Counted from the first letter of the stretch, positions 16,723-27,845 are shown. The stretch: 64,000 nt of DNA from CAWEYO01 sp963813315 (GCA_963813315.1 CAWEYO010000008.1:38595-102594), one strand, 5' to 3'. A program made the numbers and translations. The notes: generated by a model from the letters alone, not told the origin.

Positions 16723-19398
16723 TCACGCCGCGGCTTTCTCCATCGCAGCCTTCACTGCCGCGATCGCCTGAACGGCCCTGCCCGCATCCGGACCACCGGC
16801 CTGAGCCATGTCCGGCCGCCCGCCGCCACCCTGCCCTCCGAGCGCGGCAGAGGCGACACGGACAAGATCGACTGCGCTGAACCAATTCGTCAGGTCATCC
16901 GTAACGGCAACGACCACGCTGGCCTTGCCGTCATCCGCAGCGCCAACAAATATGACGACGCCTGACCCCAGCGATTTCTTGCCTTCGTCCGCCAGCGGCT
17001 TGAGGTCTTTCGGAGCGACGCCGGTCACCGTCCTGCCGAGGAAGCTCACGCCCGCCACGGTTTCGCTTTCGCTGCCGTCTGCCGCACCGGTCGAGCCGCC
17101 GCCTAAGGCAAGTTTCTTGCGCGCTTCCGTCAGTTCCCGATCGAGTCTCTTGCGCTCCTCGACAAGGGCCTCGACGCGGGAGACCGCATCCGCAGGCGAT
17201 ACCTTGAGCGCTGCTGCGACAGCTTTCAGCCGCCTTTCCTGCTCGTCGAGATGGCGGCGGGCGGCGCCCCCGGTCAGCGCCTCGATGCGGCGAACACCTG
17301 CCGCAACAGCCCCTTCCGAGACCAACCGGATGATCCCGATATCGCCTGTCGCATTGACGTGGGTGCCGCCGCAAAGTTCGACCGAGTACGGCATTCCGGC
17401 CTTCTCGCCCTGGCGCGCAGTGCCCATCGACACAACACGGACCTCATCGCCATACTTTTCGCCGAACAGAGCCATGGCGCCTTCGGCGATCGCATCGTCG
17501 ACCGCCATCAGCCGGGTCGTTACCGGGCTGTTCTGGACGACGATCTCGTTGGCGATCAACTCGACGCGATCGAGTTCCTCAGCCGAAATCGGCTTGGGGT
17601 GCGAGAAGTCGAAGCGCAGGCGGTCCGGGGCAACCAACGAGCCCTTCTGCGCGACATGGGTGCCAAGGACCTGGCGCAGGGCCTCGTGCACGAGATGCGT
17701 GGCGGAGTGATTCGCCCGCACGCGCGTACGGCGCTCGTGGTCGACGTTCATCTCGACCGCGGCACCTGTCGTTGCCGTGCCTGTCGCGACACGTCCGAAA
17801 TGAACGAAAAGCCCGTCGCCTTTCTTTTGCGTGCCTGTAATCTCGATCGAGAAGCCGTCGCCGATCATGACGCCGGTGTCGCCGACCTGGCCGCCTGATT
17901 CGCCGTAAAAGGGCGTCTGGTTGACCACCACGGCGACGGCATCGCCGTCATTCACGTCACTCACTAATGCTCCATCCTTGACAAGGGCCGCAATGATGCC
18001 CTCGGCCGTTTCGGTGTCGTAGCCGAGAAACTCAGTCGCGCCGGCCTGCTCCCTGACGGCAAACCAAATGGCTTCCGTGGCGGCCTCGCCCGAGCCTGCC
18101 CAGTTCGCGCGTGCCTCCGCCTTCTGATGTTCCATGGCAGCATTGAACCCATCGAGGTCGACGGAAATTCCCCGTTGGCGCAGTGCATCCTGTGTCAAGT
18201 CGAGCGGGAAGCCAAACGTGTCGTAAAGCCTGAAAGCCGTCTCGCCGTCGAGCCGGTCACCCGCGCCCATCTTCTCGGTGGCCTCCGACAGCAGGCCAAG
18301 CCCCCGCGCCAACGTCTTGCGGAAGCGGGTTTCCTCGAGCTTCAGCGTCTCGGTGATCAACGCTTCCCCGCGCGCCAGTTCCGGATAGGCCTGCCCCATT
18401 TCGCGCACCAGTGCGGGGACCAACCTCCACATCAACGGTTCGTGCGCCCCGAGCAACTGCGCATGCCGCATGGCGCGTCGCATGATGCGGCGAAGGACGT
18501 ATCCCCTTCCCTCATTGGATGGCAAAACACCGTCGGCGATGAGGAAGCTCGACGCACGAAGGTGATCGGCGATTACGCGGTGGCTGGCACGGTTCTTTCC
18601 TTCCGCCCTTACCCCGGTTGCTTCTTCGGACGCATGGATCAGTGTGCGAAAAAGGTCGATGTCGTAGTTGTCGTGCACGCCCTGGAGGACCGCCGCGATG
18701 CGTTCGAGGCCCATGCCGGTGTCGATCGACGGACGCGGCAGGGCGACGCGCTCCTCTTTCGAAAGCTGCTCGAACTGCATGAAAACCAGGTTCCAGATTT
18801 CGATGAAGCGGTCGCCGTCCTCCTCCGCGCTTCCGGGCGGTCCGCCGGGAATGCCTTCGCCATGGTCATAGAAAATTTCCGAGCACGGACCGCAGGGACC
18901 GGTATCGCCCATCGCCCAGAAATTATCGCTGGTCGGAATTCGGATGATCCTGCTCTCGGGAAGTCCGGCAATTTTCTTCCAGTGGGCGGCAGCCTCGTCG
19001 TCGGTATGGTAGACAGTCACCAGCAACCGGTCGGGCGCCAGACCGAATTCCTTCGTGATCAGATTCCAGGCAAGCTCGATCGCACGGTCCTTGAAATAGT
19101 CGCCGAATGAAAAATTACCGAGCATTTCGAAGAAGGTGTGATGCCGTGCCGTGTAGCCGACATTGTCGAGATCGTTGTGCTTGCCTCCGGCGCGCACGCA
19201 CTTCTGGGACGTGACGGCCCGCGAGTAAGGACGCTGTTCCAGCCCAGTGAAAACGTTCTTGAACTGCACCATTCCGGCGTTCACGAACATCAGGGTTGGA
19301 TCGTTGCGCGGCACGAGCGGGCTCGAGGCGACGATCTCGTGACCATTCTTCTTGAAATAGTCCAGAAACGCCGACCGGATTTCGTTCACGCCACTCAT
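16723..19398 (-). CDS. alaS: Alanyl-tRNA synthetase
   Basis: AlaS charges tRNA-Ala with alanine. The 891-residue product has the full bacterial layout: a class II catalytic domain ([20 protein letters not shown] at the start, [27 protein letters not shown]), the tRNA-recognition region, the editing domain with its zinc site ([11 protein letters not shown] and CGGTHV), and a C-terminal C-Ala/DHHA1 domain ending with [16 protein letters not shown]. No break is seen. It lies downstream of recA on the same strand with about 190 bases between, so it may be partly co-transcribed. Confidence 0.97.
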   Translation of the reverse strand: MSGVNEIRSAFLDYFKKNGHEIVASSPLVPRNDPTLMFVNAGMVQFKNVFTGLEQRPYSRAVTSQKCVRAGGKHNDLDNVGYTARHHTFFEMLGNFSFGDYFKDRAIELAWNLITKEFGLAPDRLLVTVYHTDDEAAAHWKKIAGLPESRIIRIPTSDNFWAMGDTGPCGPCSEIFYDHGEGIPGGPPGSAEEDGDRFIEIWNLVFMQFEQLSKEERVALPRPSIDTGMGLERIAAVLQGVHDNYDIDLFRTLIHASEEATGVRAEGKNRASHRVIADHLRASSFLIADGVLPSNEGRGYVLRRIMRRAMRHAQLLGAHEPLMWRLVPALVREMGQAYPELARGEALITETLKLEETRFRKTLARGLGLLSEATEKMGAGDRLDGETAFRLYDTFGFPLDLTQDALRQRGISVDLDGFNAAMEHQKAEARANWAGSGEAATEAIWFAVREQAGATEFLGYDTETAEGIIAALVKDGALVSDVNDGDAVAVVVNQTPFYGESGGQVGDTGVMIGDGFSIEITGTQKKGDGLFVHFGRVATGTATTGAAVEMNVDHERRTRVRANHSATHLVHEALRQVLGTHVAQKGSLVAPDRLRFDFSHPKPISAEELDRVELIANEIVVQNSPVTTRLMAVDDAIAEGAMALFGEKYGDEVRVVSMGTARQGEKAGMPYSVELCGGTHVNATGDIGIIRLVSEGAVAAGVRRIEALTGGAARRHLDEQERRLKAVAAALKVSPADAVSRVEALVEERKRLDRELTEARKKLALGGGSTGAADGSESETVAGVSFLGRTVTGVAPKDLKPLADEGKKSLGSGVVIFVGAADDGKASVVVAVTDDLTNWFSAVDLVRVASAALGGQGGGGRPDMAQAGGPDAGRAVQAIAAVKAAMEKAAA

Positions 19399-19590
19399 GC
19401 TACTGCCCTTGTGAAAGCTCCGCCACCATGCCTGGGCGGAAATGACATGGCCTTTTATCGTTCGGATTCAGCGCTGTCCAGAAAACAGGACGGACCTGAA
19501 AAACCGCGGGCAACGACGAACCGCCGGCAAAAGACAGGACCACCGGCAAGGACCGCCGGCGGCTTCCACTGGGGCTACGTAGCGCCCGGG

Positions 19591-20676
19591 TTACATTTCC
19601 GCGGCGCCATCCTCAAAGCCGTCGCCCGATCCGGTTTCCAGGAACTTCTCGGCGATCAGCCCGGCATTCTGCCGGAGCGCCGTCTCGATTTCTCGCGCGA
19701 GTTCCGGATTTTCGCGCAGGAAGAGCTTCGCATTCTCGCGGCCCTGGCCAAGTCTCTGAGAATTGTAGGAGAACCAGGCGCCCGACTTCTCCACCACGCC
19801 GGCCTTGACGCCGAGATCCACAAGCTCACCGGTCTTGGAAACGCCCTCGCCGTACATTATGTCGAATTCGACCACCTTGAAGGGCGGAGCGAGCTTGTTC
19901 TTCACGACCTTGACCCGCGTCTGGTTGCCCACCACCTCGTCACGGTCCTTGACCGAGCCGATGCGGCGGATATCAAGCCGCACGGACGCATAGAACTTCA
20001 GTGCATTGCCGCCCGTGGTCGTTTCCGGCGAACCAAACATCACGCCGATCTTCATGCGGATCTGGTTGATGAAGATGACCATGGTGTTGGATCGCGAAAT
20101 GGAAGCAGTGAGCTTGCGCAGGGCTTGGCTCATCAGGCGGGCCTGAAGTCCGGGCAGGGAATCGCCCATCTCGCCTTCGATCTCGGCCCGTGGTGTCAGC
20201 GCTGCAACCGAGTCGATGACCAGCACGTCGATGGCACCGGACCGTACCAGCGTGTCACATATCTCCAGCGCTTGCTCCCCGGTATCCGGCTGCGAGATCA
20301 GAAGGTTTTCGAGGTCGACCCCCAGCTTGCGGGCGTAGACCGGATCAAGCGCATGTTCGGCATCGACGAAAGCGCAGATGCCGCCCTTCTTCTGGGCCTC
20401 GGCCACCGTGTGCAGCGCAAGCGTTGTCTTGCCCGAGCTTTCAGGCCCATAGATTTCGACGATGCGGCCACGTGGAAGCCCGCCGACGCCCAACGCGATA
20501 TCGAGGCCGAGAGAGCCGGTAGATACGGTTGCGATTTCCACGACCTGCTCGTTCTGGCCGAGCCGCATGATCGAGCCCTTGCCGAAAGCACGCTCGATTT
20601 GCGAAAGCGCGGCATCTAGAGCCTTTGATTTGTCCACAGTTTTGTCCTCTACAAGCCGCAATGAATTCTGAGCCAT
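19591..20676 (-). CDS. recA: Recombinase RecA
   Basis: RecA polymerises on single-stranded DNA, drives homologous recombination and triggers LexA self-cleavage. The 361-residue protein has Walker [14 protein letters not shown], the EFGKG-like [10 protein letters not shown] segment, Walker [11 protein letters not shown], loop regions with [15 protein letters not shown] and [15 protein letters not shown], and the variable acidic tail ([11 protein letters not shown]). An alphaproteobacterial LexA box lies about 60 bases upstream of the start. Confidence 0.98.
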   Translation of the reverse strand: MAQNSLRLVEDKTVDKSKALDAALSQIERAFGKGSIMRLGQNEQVVEIATVSTGSLGLDIALGVGGLPRGRIVEIYGPESSGKTTLALHTVAEAQKKGGICAFVDAEHALDPVYARKLGVDLENLLISQPDTGEQALEICDTLVRSGAIDVLVIDSVAALTPRAEIEGEMGDSLPGLQARLMSQALRKLTASISRSNTMVIFINQIRMKIGVMFGSPETTTGGNALKFYASVRLDIRRIGSVKDRDEVVGNQTRVKVVKNKLAPPFKVVEFDIMYGEGVSKTGELVDLGVKAGVVEKSGAWFSYNSQRLGQGRENAKLFLRENPELAREIETALRQNAGLIAEKFLETGSGDGFEDGAAEM

Positions 20677-20733
20677 GATACATCACCCCGTGGTCGTCAA
20701 TAAGGCCGGTCAATCCGGCGCCATAGGCGATAT

Positions 20734-20748
20734 GTACCTGTTTTGTTC
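20734..20748 (-). promoter_or_regulatory. Probable LexA (SOS) box of recA
   Basis: Read on the recA strand the site is GAAC-N7-GTAC, one base off the alphaproteobacterial LexA consensus GAAC-N7-GAAC, with the usual A-rich spacer. It lies 58 bases before the recA start codon, where an operator would overlap the promoter. A nearby GAAC-N5-GAAC at about 20799-20811 has the wrong spacing. Confidence 0.6.
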
Positions 20749-20929
20749 TATACTTGCAAGAGGCAGCAACTATTTGCTTTTACTGAACAAGTTCAATATG
20801 TTCCGTTTATGTATCGACATCGGCCAGCGTGGATGCGAGCGGCGCACAGGACCGCTTGCTGTGCCAGGCGAACGTTGAAAACGGGCCTTCGCCGATTCGC
20901 CTCGTGATAGCCGCAGCCAATGGGGGTGC

Positions 20930-21140
20930 CTAAAGCGCATTGCTTCGAAACGGATTCATGCGATGCGTTTTAGGCTATTGTTTTTTGTGCATGTCGTTAT
21001 CCCAAAACCGCTGCGCACTTTTTGGGCGACATGCATTTCTGTGCATGTCGTTATCCCAAAACCGCTGCGCACTTTTGGGCGACATGCATTTCTGTGCATG
21101 TCGTTATCCCAAAACCGCTGCGCACTTTTGGGCGACATGC
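20930..21140 (+). repeat. Palindromic repeats A-B-B-B with a tandem 53-base period
   Basis: One A unit (20930-20973) is followed by three B units (20989-21034, 21043-21087, 21096-21140). The B units are separated by the same 8-base spacer ATTTCTGT, so the block is a direct tandem of 53-54 bases repeated three times; the first copy has one extra T. Units match those flanking mobAB. Confidence 0.92.
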
Positions 21141-21179
21141 ATTATTGTCCGCACCGGGAAGGCTACCGGAAAACGCTTC

Positions 21180-22118
21180 ATGAATTTCGATCACCTGCTG
21201 GCCATCGGCGGCGCGCATATCGACCGGCGCGGCCAGGTCTCCGGCCCTTACGTGGCGGGGGCGTCGAATCCAGGGGTTTTGAGCGAGGAAGTGGGCGGCG
21301 GCGTCTTCAATGCGCTGCGCAACGCGGTCCGCCGGGGGGTCCGGGCCTCCCTGCTATCAGTCCGCGGGGGCGATACAGCGGGAGAGACTGTCGGGCGCTC
21401 GATCCTGGAAGCCGGCATTGAAGACCTGTCGGCGGTTTTTCTCGACCGATCGACGCCGAGCTACACGGCTCTGCTCGAAAGCTCCGGGGAGTTGATCGCC
21501 GGGCTGGCCGACATGGAGCTTTACGACTTCGCATTTGCCAGGCAGATCGCCCGGTCGAAAGCAGCCGAGGCAATCTCGGAGTCGGCGGCCGTACTCAGCG
21601 ACGCCAATCTTCCGGAGGAAGCACTTCGGAAGCTTTCCATCCTCGCGGCCGGCCGGCCACTGTTTGCGATCGCCATTTCGCCGGCAAAAGTCGTCCGCAT
21701 GGCCGCAGCGTTGAACGGCATTTCCTGCCTGTTCATGAACGCGCGGGAGGCCGCGAGCCTGTCCGGTCTGGTGGATGCGGACTCCGGCGAGGTCGCGAGC
21801 AGGTTGCGGGAGCTAGGGCTGGCCAGTGGGGTGATTACCGCCGGGCACAGGCCGTTGACCGGCTTCGATTCAAGCGGCCAGTTCTCGATCGAGGCACCCG
21901 CGGCGGGGAGGATCGCCGACGTCACCGGCGCCGGTGATGCGCTGGCCGGTGTTACGATTGCCGCCATGATGAAGGGACTGGCGTTTCGGGACGCAGTGCG
22001 CGAGGGTATGGCCGCGGCGATGCTGACTGTTGAAACCAAGTCTGCCGTGCCGGACTATTCGGACAGCGAATTCGCCGCCGCACTGGCACTTGTACCGGAG
22101 GCGGTGGAAATAGCATGA
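21180..22118 (+). CDS. psuK: PfkB-family kinase, probable pseudouridine kinase
   Basis: A 312-residue PfkB-type sugar/nucleoside kinase. It has the N-terminal IGGAHIDRRG motif, the GGGVFNALRNAVRRG segment (PfkB signature 1) and the catalytic DVTGAGDALAGV (signature 2, with the catalytic Asp in GAGD). Substrate is inferred from the next gene, pseudouridine-5'-phosphate glycosidase: the kinase would phosphorylate pseudouridine and PsuG would split the product to uracil and ribose 5-phosphate. The start at 21180 follows the repeat block. Its stop overlaps the likely psuG ATG (ATGA). Confidence 0.85.
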   Translation: MNFDHLLAIGGAHIDRRGQVSGPYVAGASNPGVLSEEVGGGVFNALRNAVRRGVRASLLSVRGGDTAGETVGRSILEAGIEDLSAVFLDRSTPSYTALLESSGELIAGLADMELYDFAFARQIARSKAAEAISESAAVLSDANLPEEALRKLSILAAGRPLFAIAISPAKVVRMAAALNGISCLFMNAREAASLSGLVDADSGEVASRLRELGLASGVITAGHRPLTGFDSSGQFSIEAPAAGRIADVTGAGDALAGVTIAAMMKGLAFRDAVREGMAAAMLTVETKSAVPDYSDSEFAAALALVPEAVEIA

Positions 22119-23057
22119 CCGCACAGCCAAGGTCTGGAATGACGCCCGAAATCGGCCCGTCCATACATCGATATCCACCCGCCCGTGGCGGATGCCCTTG
22201 CGACCGGGCAGCCTGTGGTGGCCCTGGAAAGCACGATCGTGACCCACGGCATGCCCTACCCGGACAACGCCGAGATGGCCAGGAAAGTCGAAAAGATCAT
22301 CAGCGACAGTGGTGCCGTGCCAGCCACGATCGCCGTTATGGCGGGACGGCTGAAGATCGGCCTGTCGGATGCCGAGCGCGAGGCACTGGCGAAGTCCGCC
22401 GGGGCGATGAAGCTTTCCCGCGCGGATCTGGCCTTTGCGGTGGCCGAAAAGCGCACCGGCGGCACGACGGTGGCCGCGACGATGATTGCCGCCCGGATCG
22501 CCGGCATCAAGGTGTTCGCGACGGGAGGGATCGGCGGGGTGCACAAGGGTGCTGAAAGGAGCTTCGACATTTCGGCCGATCTCGACGAGCTTGCACGCAC
22601 GCCCGTGATCGTGGTTTCAGCCGGCGCCAAAGCGATCCTCGATATCGAAAAAACGCTCGAGGTGTTGGAAACGCACGGCGTGCCGGTCGTTGCCTACCAG
22701 TCCGACGTCATGCCGGCCTTCTGGTCACGCACGTCGCCACATCCGGCGCCGCTGCGGCTCGACGAGCCGGAAGCCATAGCCGGATTCTTTCGCGCCCGCG
22801 CTGCACTTGGCCTGGATGGTGGGATGCTGGTCGCCAACGCGGTGCCGGCGGAACATGAAATACCGGCCGATGTCATGGCCGGCCATATCGCAGCCGCCCA
22901 CCAGGCGGCGCTCGACGGCGGCATTGCCGGCAAGGCCGTGACGCCGTTTTTGCTCGCCCGCATCCTTGAGCTTACCAACGGCGCCAGCCTCAAGACCAAC
23001 GTCGCGCTGGTCGAAAACAATGCCCGCCTGGCGGCGAGCATTGCGAAGGCGTTGTAA
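22115..23057 (+). CDS. psuG: Pseudouridine-5'-phosphate glycosidase PsuG (frame break near the start)
   Basis: PsuG reversibly cleaves pseudouridine 5'-phosphate to uracil and ribose 5-phosphate. The body is intact, with VALESTIVTHGMPYP, the lysine-containing KLSRADLAFAV, GGTTVAATM, ATGGIGGVHKGAE and ALDGGIAGKAVTPFLL. The family-typical lead-in IDIHPPVADALA is also encoded, but in that frame there is no start codon before a stop at 22140. The ATG at 22115, which overlaps the psuK stop, reads in another frame until about 22160. A length of 943 bases (3n+1) fits one extra base near 22158-22165. Without correction translation could only begin at GTG 22185 (290 residues). Confidence 0.88.
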
Positions 23058-23110
23058 ATTCAAAGAGATACAGCATCCTTTGCGTCCAATAGAACGCGCG
23101 GCGCCGTTGC

Positions 23111-23773
23111 TCAGGACTGCGTCAGCGGAGAAAGCTGGATTTCCACGCGACGGTTCAGGGCGCGTCCGGCTTCCGTGGAATTGTCCGCGATCGGCCGCGT
23201 TTTGCCGAATCCCGTGACGGCAAAGCGGCGCTGATCGACACCCTGCGAAGAGAGATAGTTGGCGACTGAATAGGCCCGGCGCTCGGAGAGATCGTAATTG
23301 TGTTGGTCACCGCCGGTCGAATCGGTGTGTCCATAGACATCGACAATCGTGCGGTTGAATTTCTTCAAAACCAGGGCGACCGAATTCAGCGTCGGGTAGA
23401 ACCCGGCCTTCACCGCATCTTGATCGGTATTGAAGGTGATGTTGGACGGCATGTTCAGAATGATCTGGTCGCCGGCGCGAGTGACGCTGACGCCTGTGCC
23501 CTGCAATTGCGCCCGGAGCTCGGCCTCCTGCCGGTCCATGTAGCCGCCAACCGCTCCCCCGGTAAGCGCTCCGATTCCGGCGCCTATAAGCACTGCATTG
23601 CGCTGGGCAACCGGGCTGCCGCCGACAGCGAGACCGGCAAGCGCACCGAGACCCGCGCCGAGCGCCGCGCCGCCCGCGGTATTCGAGAGTTTCTGCTGAC
23701 CCGTGTAAGGATCGGTCGTGCATGCCGCGAGCATCGTAGCGGCAAGCAAGGCGGCGGCGATTTTCTTCAACAT
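23111..23773 (-). CDS. OmpA-family outer membrane lipoprotein (YiaD-like)
   Basis: A 220-residue lipoprotein: signal peptide with lipobox ending in MLAAC, so Cys18 would be lipidated. Next comes a glycine-zipper region (GGAALGAGLGALAGLAVGG and GAGIGALTGGAVGGYMD, about residues 34-79) and then a C-terminal OmpA/Pal domain with the peptidoglycan-binding motif (VYGHTDSTGG, NYDLSERRAYSVANYL, FGKTRPIADN, NRRVEI). It probably anchors the outer membrane to peptidoglycan. It converges with psuG. Confidence 0.9.
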   Translation of the reverse strand: MLKKIAAALLAATMLAACTTDPYTGQQKLSNTAGGAALGAGLGALAGLAVGGSPVAQRNAVLIGAGIGALTGGAVGGYMDRQEAELRAQLQGTGVSVTRAGDQIILNMPSNITFNTDQDAVKAGFYPTLNSVALVLKKFNRTIVDVYGHTDSTGGDQHNYDLSERRAYSVANYLSSQGVDQRRFAVTGFGKTRPIADNSTEAGRALNRRVEIQLSPLTQS

Positions 23774-23973
23774 GGAGTCCCCTCTTTGATCAAGGCGTTG
23801 CGCTCGCGCAAGAATGTCCCTTTCGCCCCTTGTAGCTGAATTGCGGCGAAATGCGGGTACGCACGTACCCTCCCCGATCTGTTCGACGGCGGCATAGCCT
23901 CCCCCGGATTGGCTGCGTGGTCGATCCGGGCGAAAAGGTTTGAATTCGCTCCCGCACGTACGTCACACTTCTG

Positions 23974-24174
23974 TCAAATGGAGGGAGAATAGGCGGCACG
24001 GTGCGACTTCAATACTTCATTGAACTCATCAAGATCGACGTAGAAGACCTTGGTGATCTCAAGGATGATTTCCTCGGTCCGGCACCCTCGCGATCTCATG
24101 AACTCTATGGCGGCAAGAATGTCGAACCGCTCTGTCAGGCGGCGCTTGGATAAGTCTTCGACGGCTCGTAGCAT
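23974..24174 (-). CDS. Small hypothetical protein downstream of cckA
   Basis: A 66-residue acidic-basic protein predicted to be mostly helical (ERFDILAAIEFMRSRGC, TEEIILEITKVFYVDLDEF). It has no signal peptide, membrane span or known motif, and I do not recognise the family. The call rests on a good ribosome site (AAGAGGACAAA before the ATG), plausible amino-acid composition and position on the same strand 62 bases after cckA. Confidence 0.6.
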   Translation of the reverse strand: MLRAVEDLSKRRLTERFDILAAIEFMRSRGCRTEEIILEITKVFYVDLDEFNEVLKSHRAAYSPSI

Positions 24175-24236
24175 TTTGTCCTCTTGTTAAACAGCAACAG
24201 CCTGAACTAGCGCGTTGGGGTCCGGGCTTTGGTCTG

Positions 24237-26828
24237 CTAATAGTTTTCCTCAAGCACTTCTTTGACAACCGTCGCCAACTGTTTCAGCGAAAACGGTTTC
24301 GGCAGGAAGCCGAAATGCGCGTCTTCGGGAAGGTTCTTGGCGAATGCATCCTCGGCGTAGCCCGACACGAAGACGAACTTGATGTCGGGCTGGATCTTGC
24401 GCAGTTCGCCGAGCAGCGTAGGACCGTCCATCTCAGGCATCACCACGTCGGAGACGACGATATCGACCTTGCCGCCGAGCCCATTGAATATTTCCAGCGC
24501 CTCGACGCCCGAGGACGCTTCGTGGACGGTGTATCCTCGCGACGTGAGCGCTCGCATACCGCCCATTCGCACCGCGTCTTCGTCCTCGACCAACAGGACA
24601 GTGGCCGAGCCCGACAGGTCCTTTGGCACGTCTGATGACTTTGGCGTTGCACCAGCTTCACCAGATGCGGGCTTGGCCTCGGTTTCCGCCGGCTTGGGCT
24701 CCGCCATATGGCGCGGCAGGAAAATATGAAAAACCGTGCCCGAACCGACTTCCGAAGTGCAGAAAATGAACCCGCCTGTCTGCTTGATGATGCCGTAGAC
24801 CATCGAGAGCCCGAGCCCGGTGCCCTTGCCCACTTCCTTGGTGGTAAAGAACGGCTCGAATATCTTCTTCAGGACATCGGGCTCAATTCCCGTGCCTGTG
24901 TCCTTGACCTCGATCAGAGCGTAGTCGGCCGGCACCAGTTCACGAAACGGATAGGCTCTGGATTCTTCGGCGGTGACGTTTTTCGTGCTGACAACGAGGT
25001 CGCCCCCGTGGGGCATTGCATCCCGGGCGTTGACTACAAGATTGACGATGACCTGCTCGAACTGGCCGATATCCGCTTTGACCGGCCAGAGATCGCGGCC
25101 ATGGTCGACCCTGAGCTTGACCCCGGTACCCACGAGTCGAGCCAGCAGCATGCGCAGGTCGGCCAGGACATCGGTGAGGTTGAGAACCTCTGGCCGCAAG
25201 GTCTGCTTGCGCGAGAAGGCCAGCAGCTGGCGGACAAGCGAAGCGGCGCGGTTCGCATTCTGCTTGATGTTCATGATGTCCGGAAAGGACGGATCGGACG
25301 GCCGATGGTTGGTCAACAAAAGGTCGGAAGCCATGATAATGGCCGTCAGCACATTGTTGAAATCGTGCGCGATACCGCCGGCAAGTTGGCCAACCGCCTG
25401 CATCTTCTGGCTTTGGGCCATTTGCCCTTCGAGCGCTTTCTGTTCGGTAGTCTCGACCGCATAGACGATCGCCGCCTCCGCTGCCCCCTCGCCTCCCGTT
25501 CCGTCAGCGATCGCGTTGACATAAAAGCGCATGTGGCGCTCTTCGTCGTCAGGTAGCACGGTATCGATAGGCGCAATGTCGGCCTGGCGCTGCTTGGCCT
25601 TCTCAAGTGCGGCTGTTAAGGCCGCCCGGTCACGCTCGTGTATGACGGTGTCGAGGCGGACCCGGCGATCTACCGCATCGCGGTCCACAACCGAAGAAAA
25701 CAGCGACAGGAACGGCGCATTGGTTCGCAGGATGCGGCCGCTCTGGTCGACGCCGGCAATCGCCATCGGCGTGGAATTGAAAAAGCGCGTGAAGCGCACT
25801 TCGGCAGCTCTCAGTTCGGCGGAGGCATCCTCGCCCTGGGTCCGGTTGAGAACGATGGTGCGGCTGGGGCCCGGCAGCCCCTCCCGGCTCGCCTGGACGC
25901 GGTGCATCAAACGGACCGGCAGCGCCTCGCCGGTGACGGTCGCAAGGTCGAGGTCAATGACGGCGTTGCGCGTCGTGCCCGGATCGGCTTTCACCGAACG
26001 GATCAGCGCCATGCCGTCGCCTGCCACGATTTCGCGCAGCGTGGTCGAACCAGGTGTGAAGCTTGCAAGGTCGATGCCAAGCCACTCTGCCAGCGTCGCG
26101 TTGATGTAGGTGACGCGGCCTTCCTGGTCCGCCGCGAAAAATCCGGCGGGGGCATGGTCCAGATGGTCGATGGCCTTTTGCAGATCGAGAAAGAAGCGCT
26201 CCTGTTCCGCGCGTTCCTTCGAAATGTCGGCCAGCTGCCAGGCAAACAAGGGTTGACGCTGGCCGGGAGTGTTGAACGCGCGCGCCTGCACCCGATACCA
26301 ACGTGCGCCAGGATCGGAACCGGGACGTATCGCCTGCTGGAGGCGGAACTCGCCATCGCCCGGTTGTCCGTCGCGCAGGCCCGAGGCCAGCCGGTAGATC
26401 ACAGGCGATGCCTCGGGAACGTCCGAGAGCAGCGATGAGACCGCTTTTACGTCGGTGGCTGAAGACGCGCCGGACATCGCCGCGTAGGCGCGGTTCGCAT
26501 AGACCACGCGGCCCTTGGTGTCGGTGACAATGAGACCATGCGACATTGAATCGACGAAGGACTTGGACAGGTCGTCGGCGGTGGAGCGCGGCGCTATCTG
26601 AACGAAGCCGACGGCGGTCGCGAACAGGTAGCCGACCCCGATCATCGCCAGCACGCCGAGGATACCGAGCAGGAAAGGATCGCCGAGCCGGTCGCGGAAA
26701 AGGCCGAAAACGATCGCGGCACTGGTAATGACAACGATGAAGATGACCAGGCGCGTTATGACGCCCGGACGCATGTTCTGGTCGACGATCGGTGCCGGAT
26801 AAAAGTCGTTTCGGGTTTCCCTCGCCAT
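24237..26828 (-). CDS. cckA: Cell-cycle hybrid histidine kinase CckA
   Basis: CckA feeds phosphate through ChpT to the master regulator CtrA and to CpdR in alphaproteobacteria. With the start at 26828 the product has 863 residues: two membrane spans near the N-terminus ([20 protein letters not shown] and [18 protein letters not shown]), several PAS domains, the kinase core with H-box [15 protein letters not shown]-box [31 protein letters not shown] and a C-terminal receiver domain ([11 protein letters not shown], phospho-Asp in [20 protein letters not shown]). An upstream ATG would add 47 residues rich in Gly/Pro. It is divergent from fliO. Confidence 0.95.
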   Translation of the reverse strand: MARETRNDFYPAPIVDQNMRPGVITRLVIFIVVITSAAIVFGLFRDRLGDPFLLGILGVLAMIGVGYLFATAVGFVQIAPRSTADDLSKSFVDSMSHGLIVTDTKGRVVYANRAYAAMSGASSATDVKAVSSLLSDVPEASPVIYRLASGLRDGQPGDGEFRLQQAIRPGSDPGARWYRVQARAFNTPGQRQPLFAWQLADISKERAEQERFFLDLQKAIDHLDHAPAGFFAADQEGRVTYINATLAEWLGIDLASFTPGSTTLREIVAGDGMALIRSVKADPGTTRNAVIDLDLATVTGEALPVRLMHRVQASREGLPGPSRTIVLNRTQGEDASAELRAAEVRFTRFFNSTPMAIAGVDQSGRILRTNAPFLSLFSSVVDRDAVDRRVRLDTVIHERDRAALTAALEKAKQRQADIAPIDTVLPDDEERHMRFYVNAIADGTGGEGAAEAAIVYAVETTEQKALEGQMAQSQKMQAVGQLAGGIAHDFNNVLTAIIMASDLLLTNHRPSDPSFPDIMNIKQNANRAASLVRQLLAFSRKQTLRPEVLNLTDVLADLRMLLARLVGTGVKLRVDHGRDLWPVKADIGQFEQVIVNLVVNARDAMPHGGDLVVSTKNVTAEESRAYPFRELVPADYALIEVKDTGTGIEPDVLKKIFEPFFTTKEVGKGTGLGLSMVYGIIKQTGGFIFCTSEVGSGTVFHIFLPRHMAEPKPAETEAKPASGEAGATPKSSDVPKDLSGSATVLLVEDEDAVRMGGMRALTSRGYTVHEASSGVEALEIFNGLGGKVDIVVSDVVMPEMDGPTLLGELRKIQPDIKFVFVSGYAEDAFAKNLPEDAHFGFLPKPFSLKQLATVVKEVLEENY

Positions 26829-27048
26829 TTGCCTGCCTGTGATTCCCGGCATCCCGGTGCCCCTGCCGGGGTCCGGTTGAATCATATTCTGTGGGCACGG
26901 GAAAGGCCCCGCCAGAAAAAGCACTGGAAAAACCCCCACCGTGCCTCCGGCGGCCGGCGACACTGCCAAATCGCTGGAAAATGGCAGCTTGCGGTCGCCC
27001 GCAGCAACGGCTTAGAGTGCGCCGCTGCAGATAAAGCTGGAGGGCTCG

Positions 27049-27819
27049 ATGCGCGATTGGCTGGCAGGGCTGGCGGGTCCGGAACACGCCGGGGCGCTCT
27101 TGTGGATCCTTGGCGCACTCGTCGTGCTGGCGCTCGTACTCGTCATCATCAGACTTGTCCGCAGTCTCACATTCGGAACCTTCGTGGCGGGCGGCCGCAA
27201 TCGCAAGACCCGACTTGCAGTCATGGATGCCACAGCGGTGGACAGCCATCGGCGGCTGGTGCTGGTGCGCCGTGACGACGTTGAACATCTCCTGCTTATC
27301 GGCGGCCCGACCGACGTGGTCGTCGAGCAGGACATCAGGCTGCATGCCCAGCATCGCCGGGCGGCCCATCAGGCCGAGGCGGCTCCGGACCATGCCCCCT
27401 TGCGAGTGGCGGAGCGGTCGCGCCCGGCGGAAGTGCCGCAGCATGCGGCTCAGCGGACCGAAACCGCTCGGCCTGCACAACCCGCACACGCTACGCAGAT
27501 CCAACGGGCGCCGGAGCGGCCGGGACCTCAGCTTGTGCATCAAAATCCCAAATCGCAGCGTGCGCCGGCACCGCGTTCGACCCCCGCGGCGAATACGCAG
27601 CCCGCGGCCAATGTTCCCACGCCGCCCTATCAGGGGTCGCGAGCCAGCACCATTGCACCGGCAAAGCCACCGTTGCGTGACAGTGTCGACGATGCACTCG
27701 CGGACGAGCTGCAGATCAACCTCGACAACGGCGAGAACAAGAAGCCAGCGAAGTCGGAATTCTCCCTCGAGGATGAGATGACCAAGCTTTTGGGTGAGCT
27801 TTCAAGCCACAAACGATAG
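27049..27819 (+). CDS. fliO: FliO-like flagellar biosynthesis protein
   Basis: A 256-residue protein with one N-terminal membrane span (ALLWILGALVVLALVLVIIR) followed by the FliO-type cytoplasmic domain (LAVMDATAVDSHRRLVLVRRDDVEHLLLIGGPTDVVVE, recognised in parts) and a long, low-complexity tail rich in Pro, Ala, Gln and Arg, ending in an acidic helix. FliO helps assemble the FliPQR export gate of the flagellar type III system. No other flagellar gene is in the window. A GGAGG site precedes the ATG. Confidence 0.78.
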   Translation: MRDWLAGLAGPEHAGALLWILGALVVLALVLVIIRLVRSLTFGTFVAGGRNRKTRLAVMDATAVDSHRRLVLVRRDDVEHLLLIGGPTDVVVEQDIRLHAQHRRAAHQAEAAPDHAPLRVAERSRPAEVPQHAAQRTETARPAQPAHATQIQRAPERPGPQLVHQNPKSQRAPAPRSTPAANTQPAANVPTPPYQGSRASTIAPAKPPLRDSVDDALADELQINLDNGENKKPAKSEFSLEDEMTKLLGELSSHKR

Positions 27820-27845
27820 AGCATCGGGCGCGAAATGCGTTTGCT

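Larger units (their letters stand above)
20677..21179. other. 503-base divergent intergenic region between recA and psuK
   Basis: It contains the recA promoter side with a LexA-type box (20734-20748), a low-complexity AT-richer section around 20750-20815, and then a block of palindromic repeats (20930-21140) ahead of psuK. The psuK frame is open through the repeats, but those codons are repeat-derived. Confidence 0.7.

Noticed and set aside
20930..21140. Tandem repeats considered as a CRISPR array
   Set aside because: The units are self-complementary, spacers are 8 bases and identical, and no cas gene is nearby.
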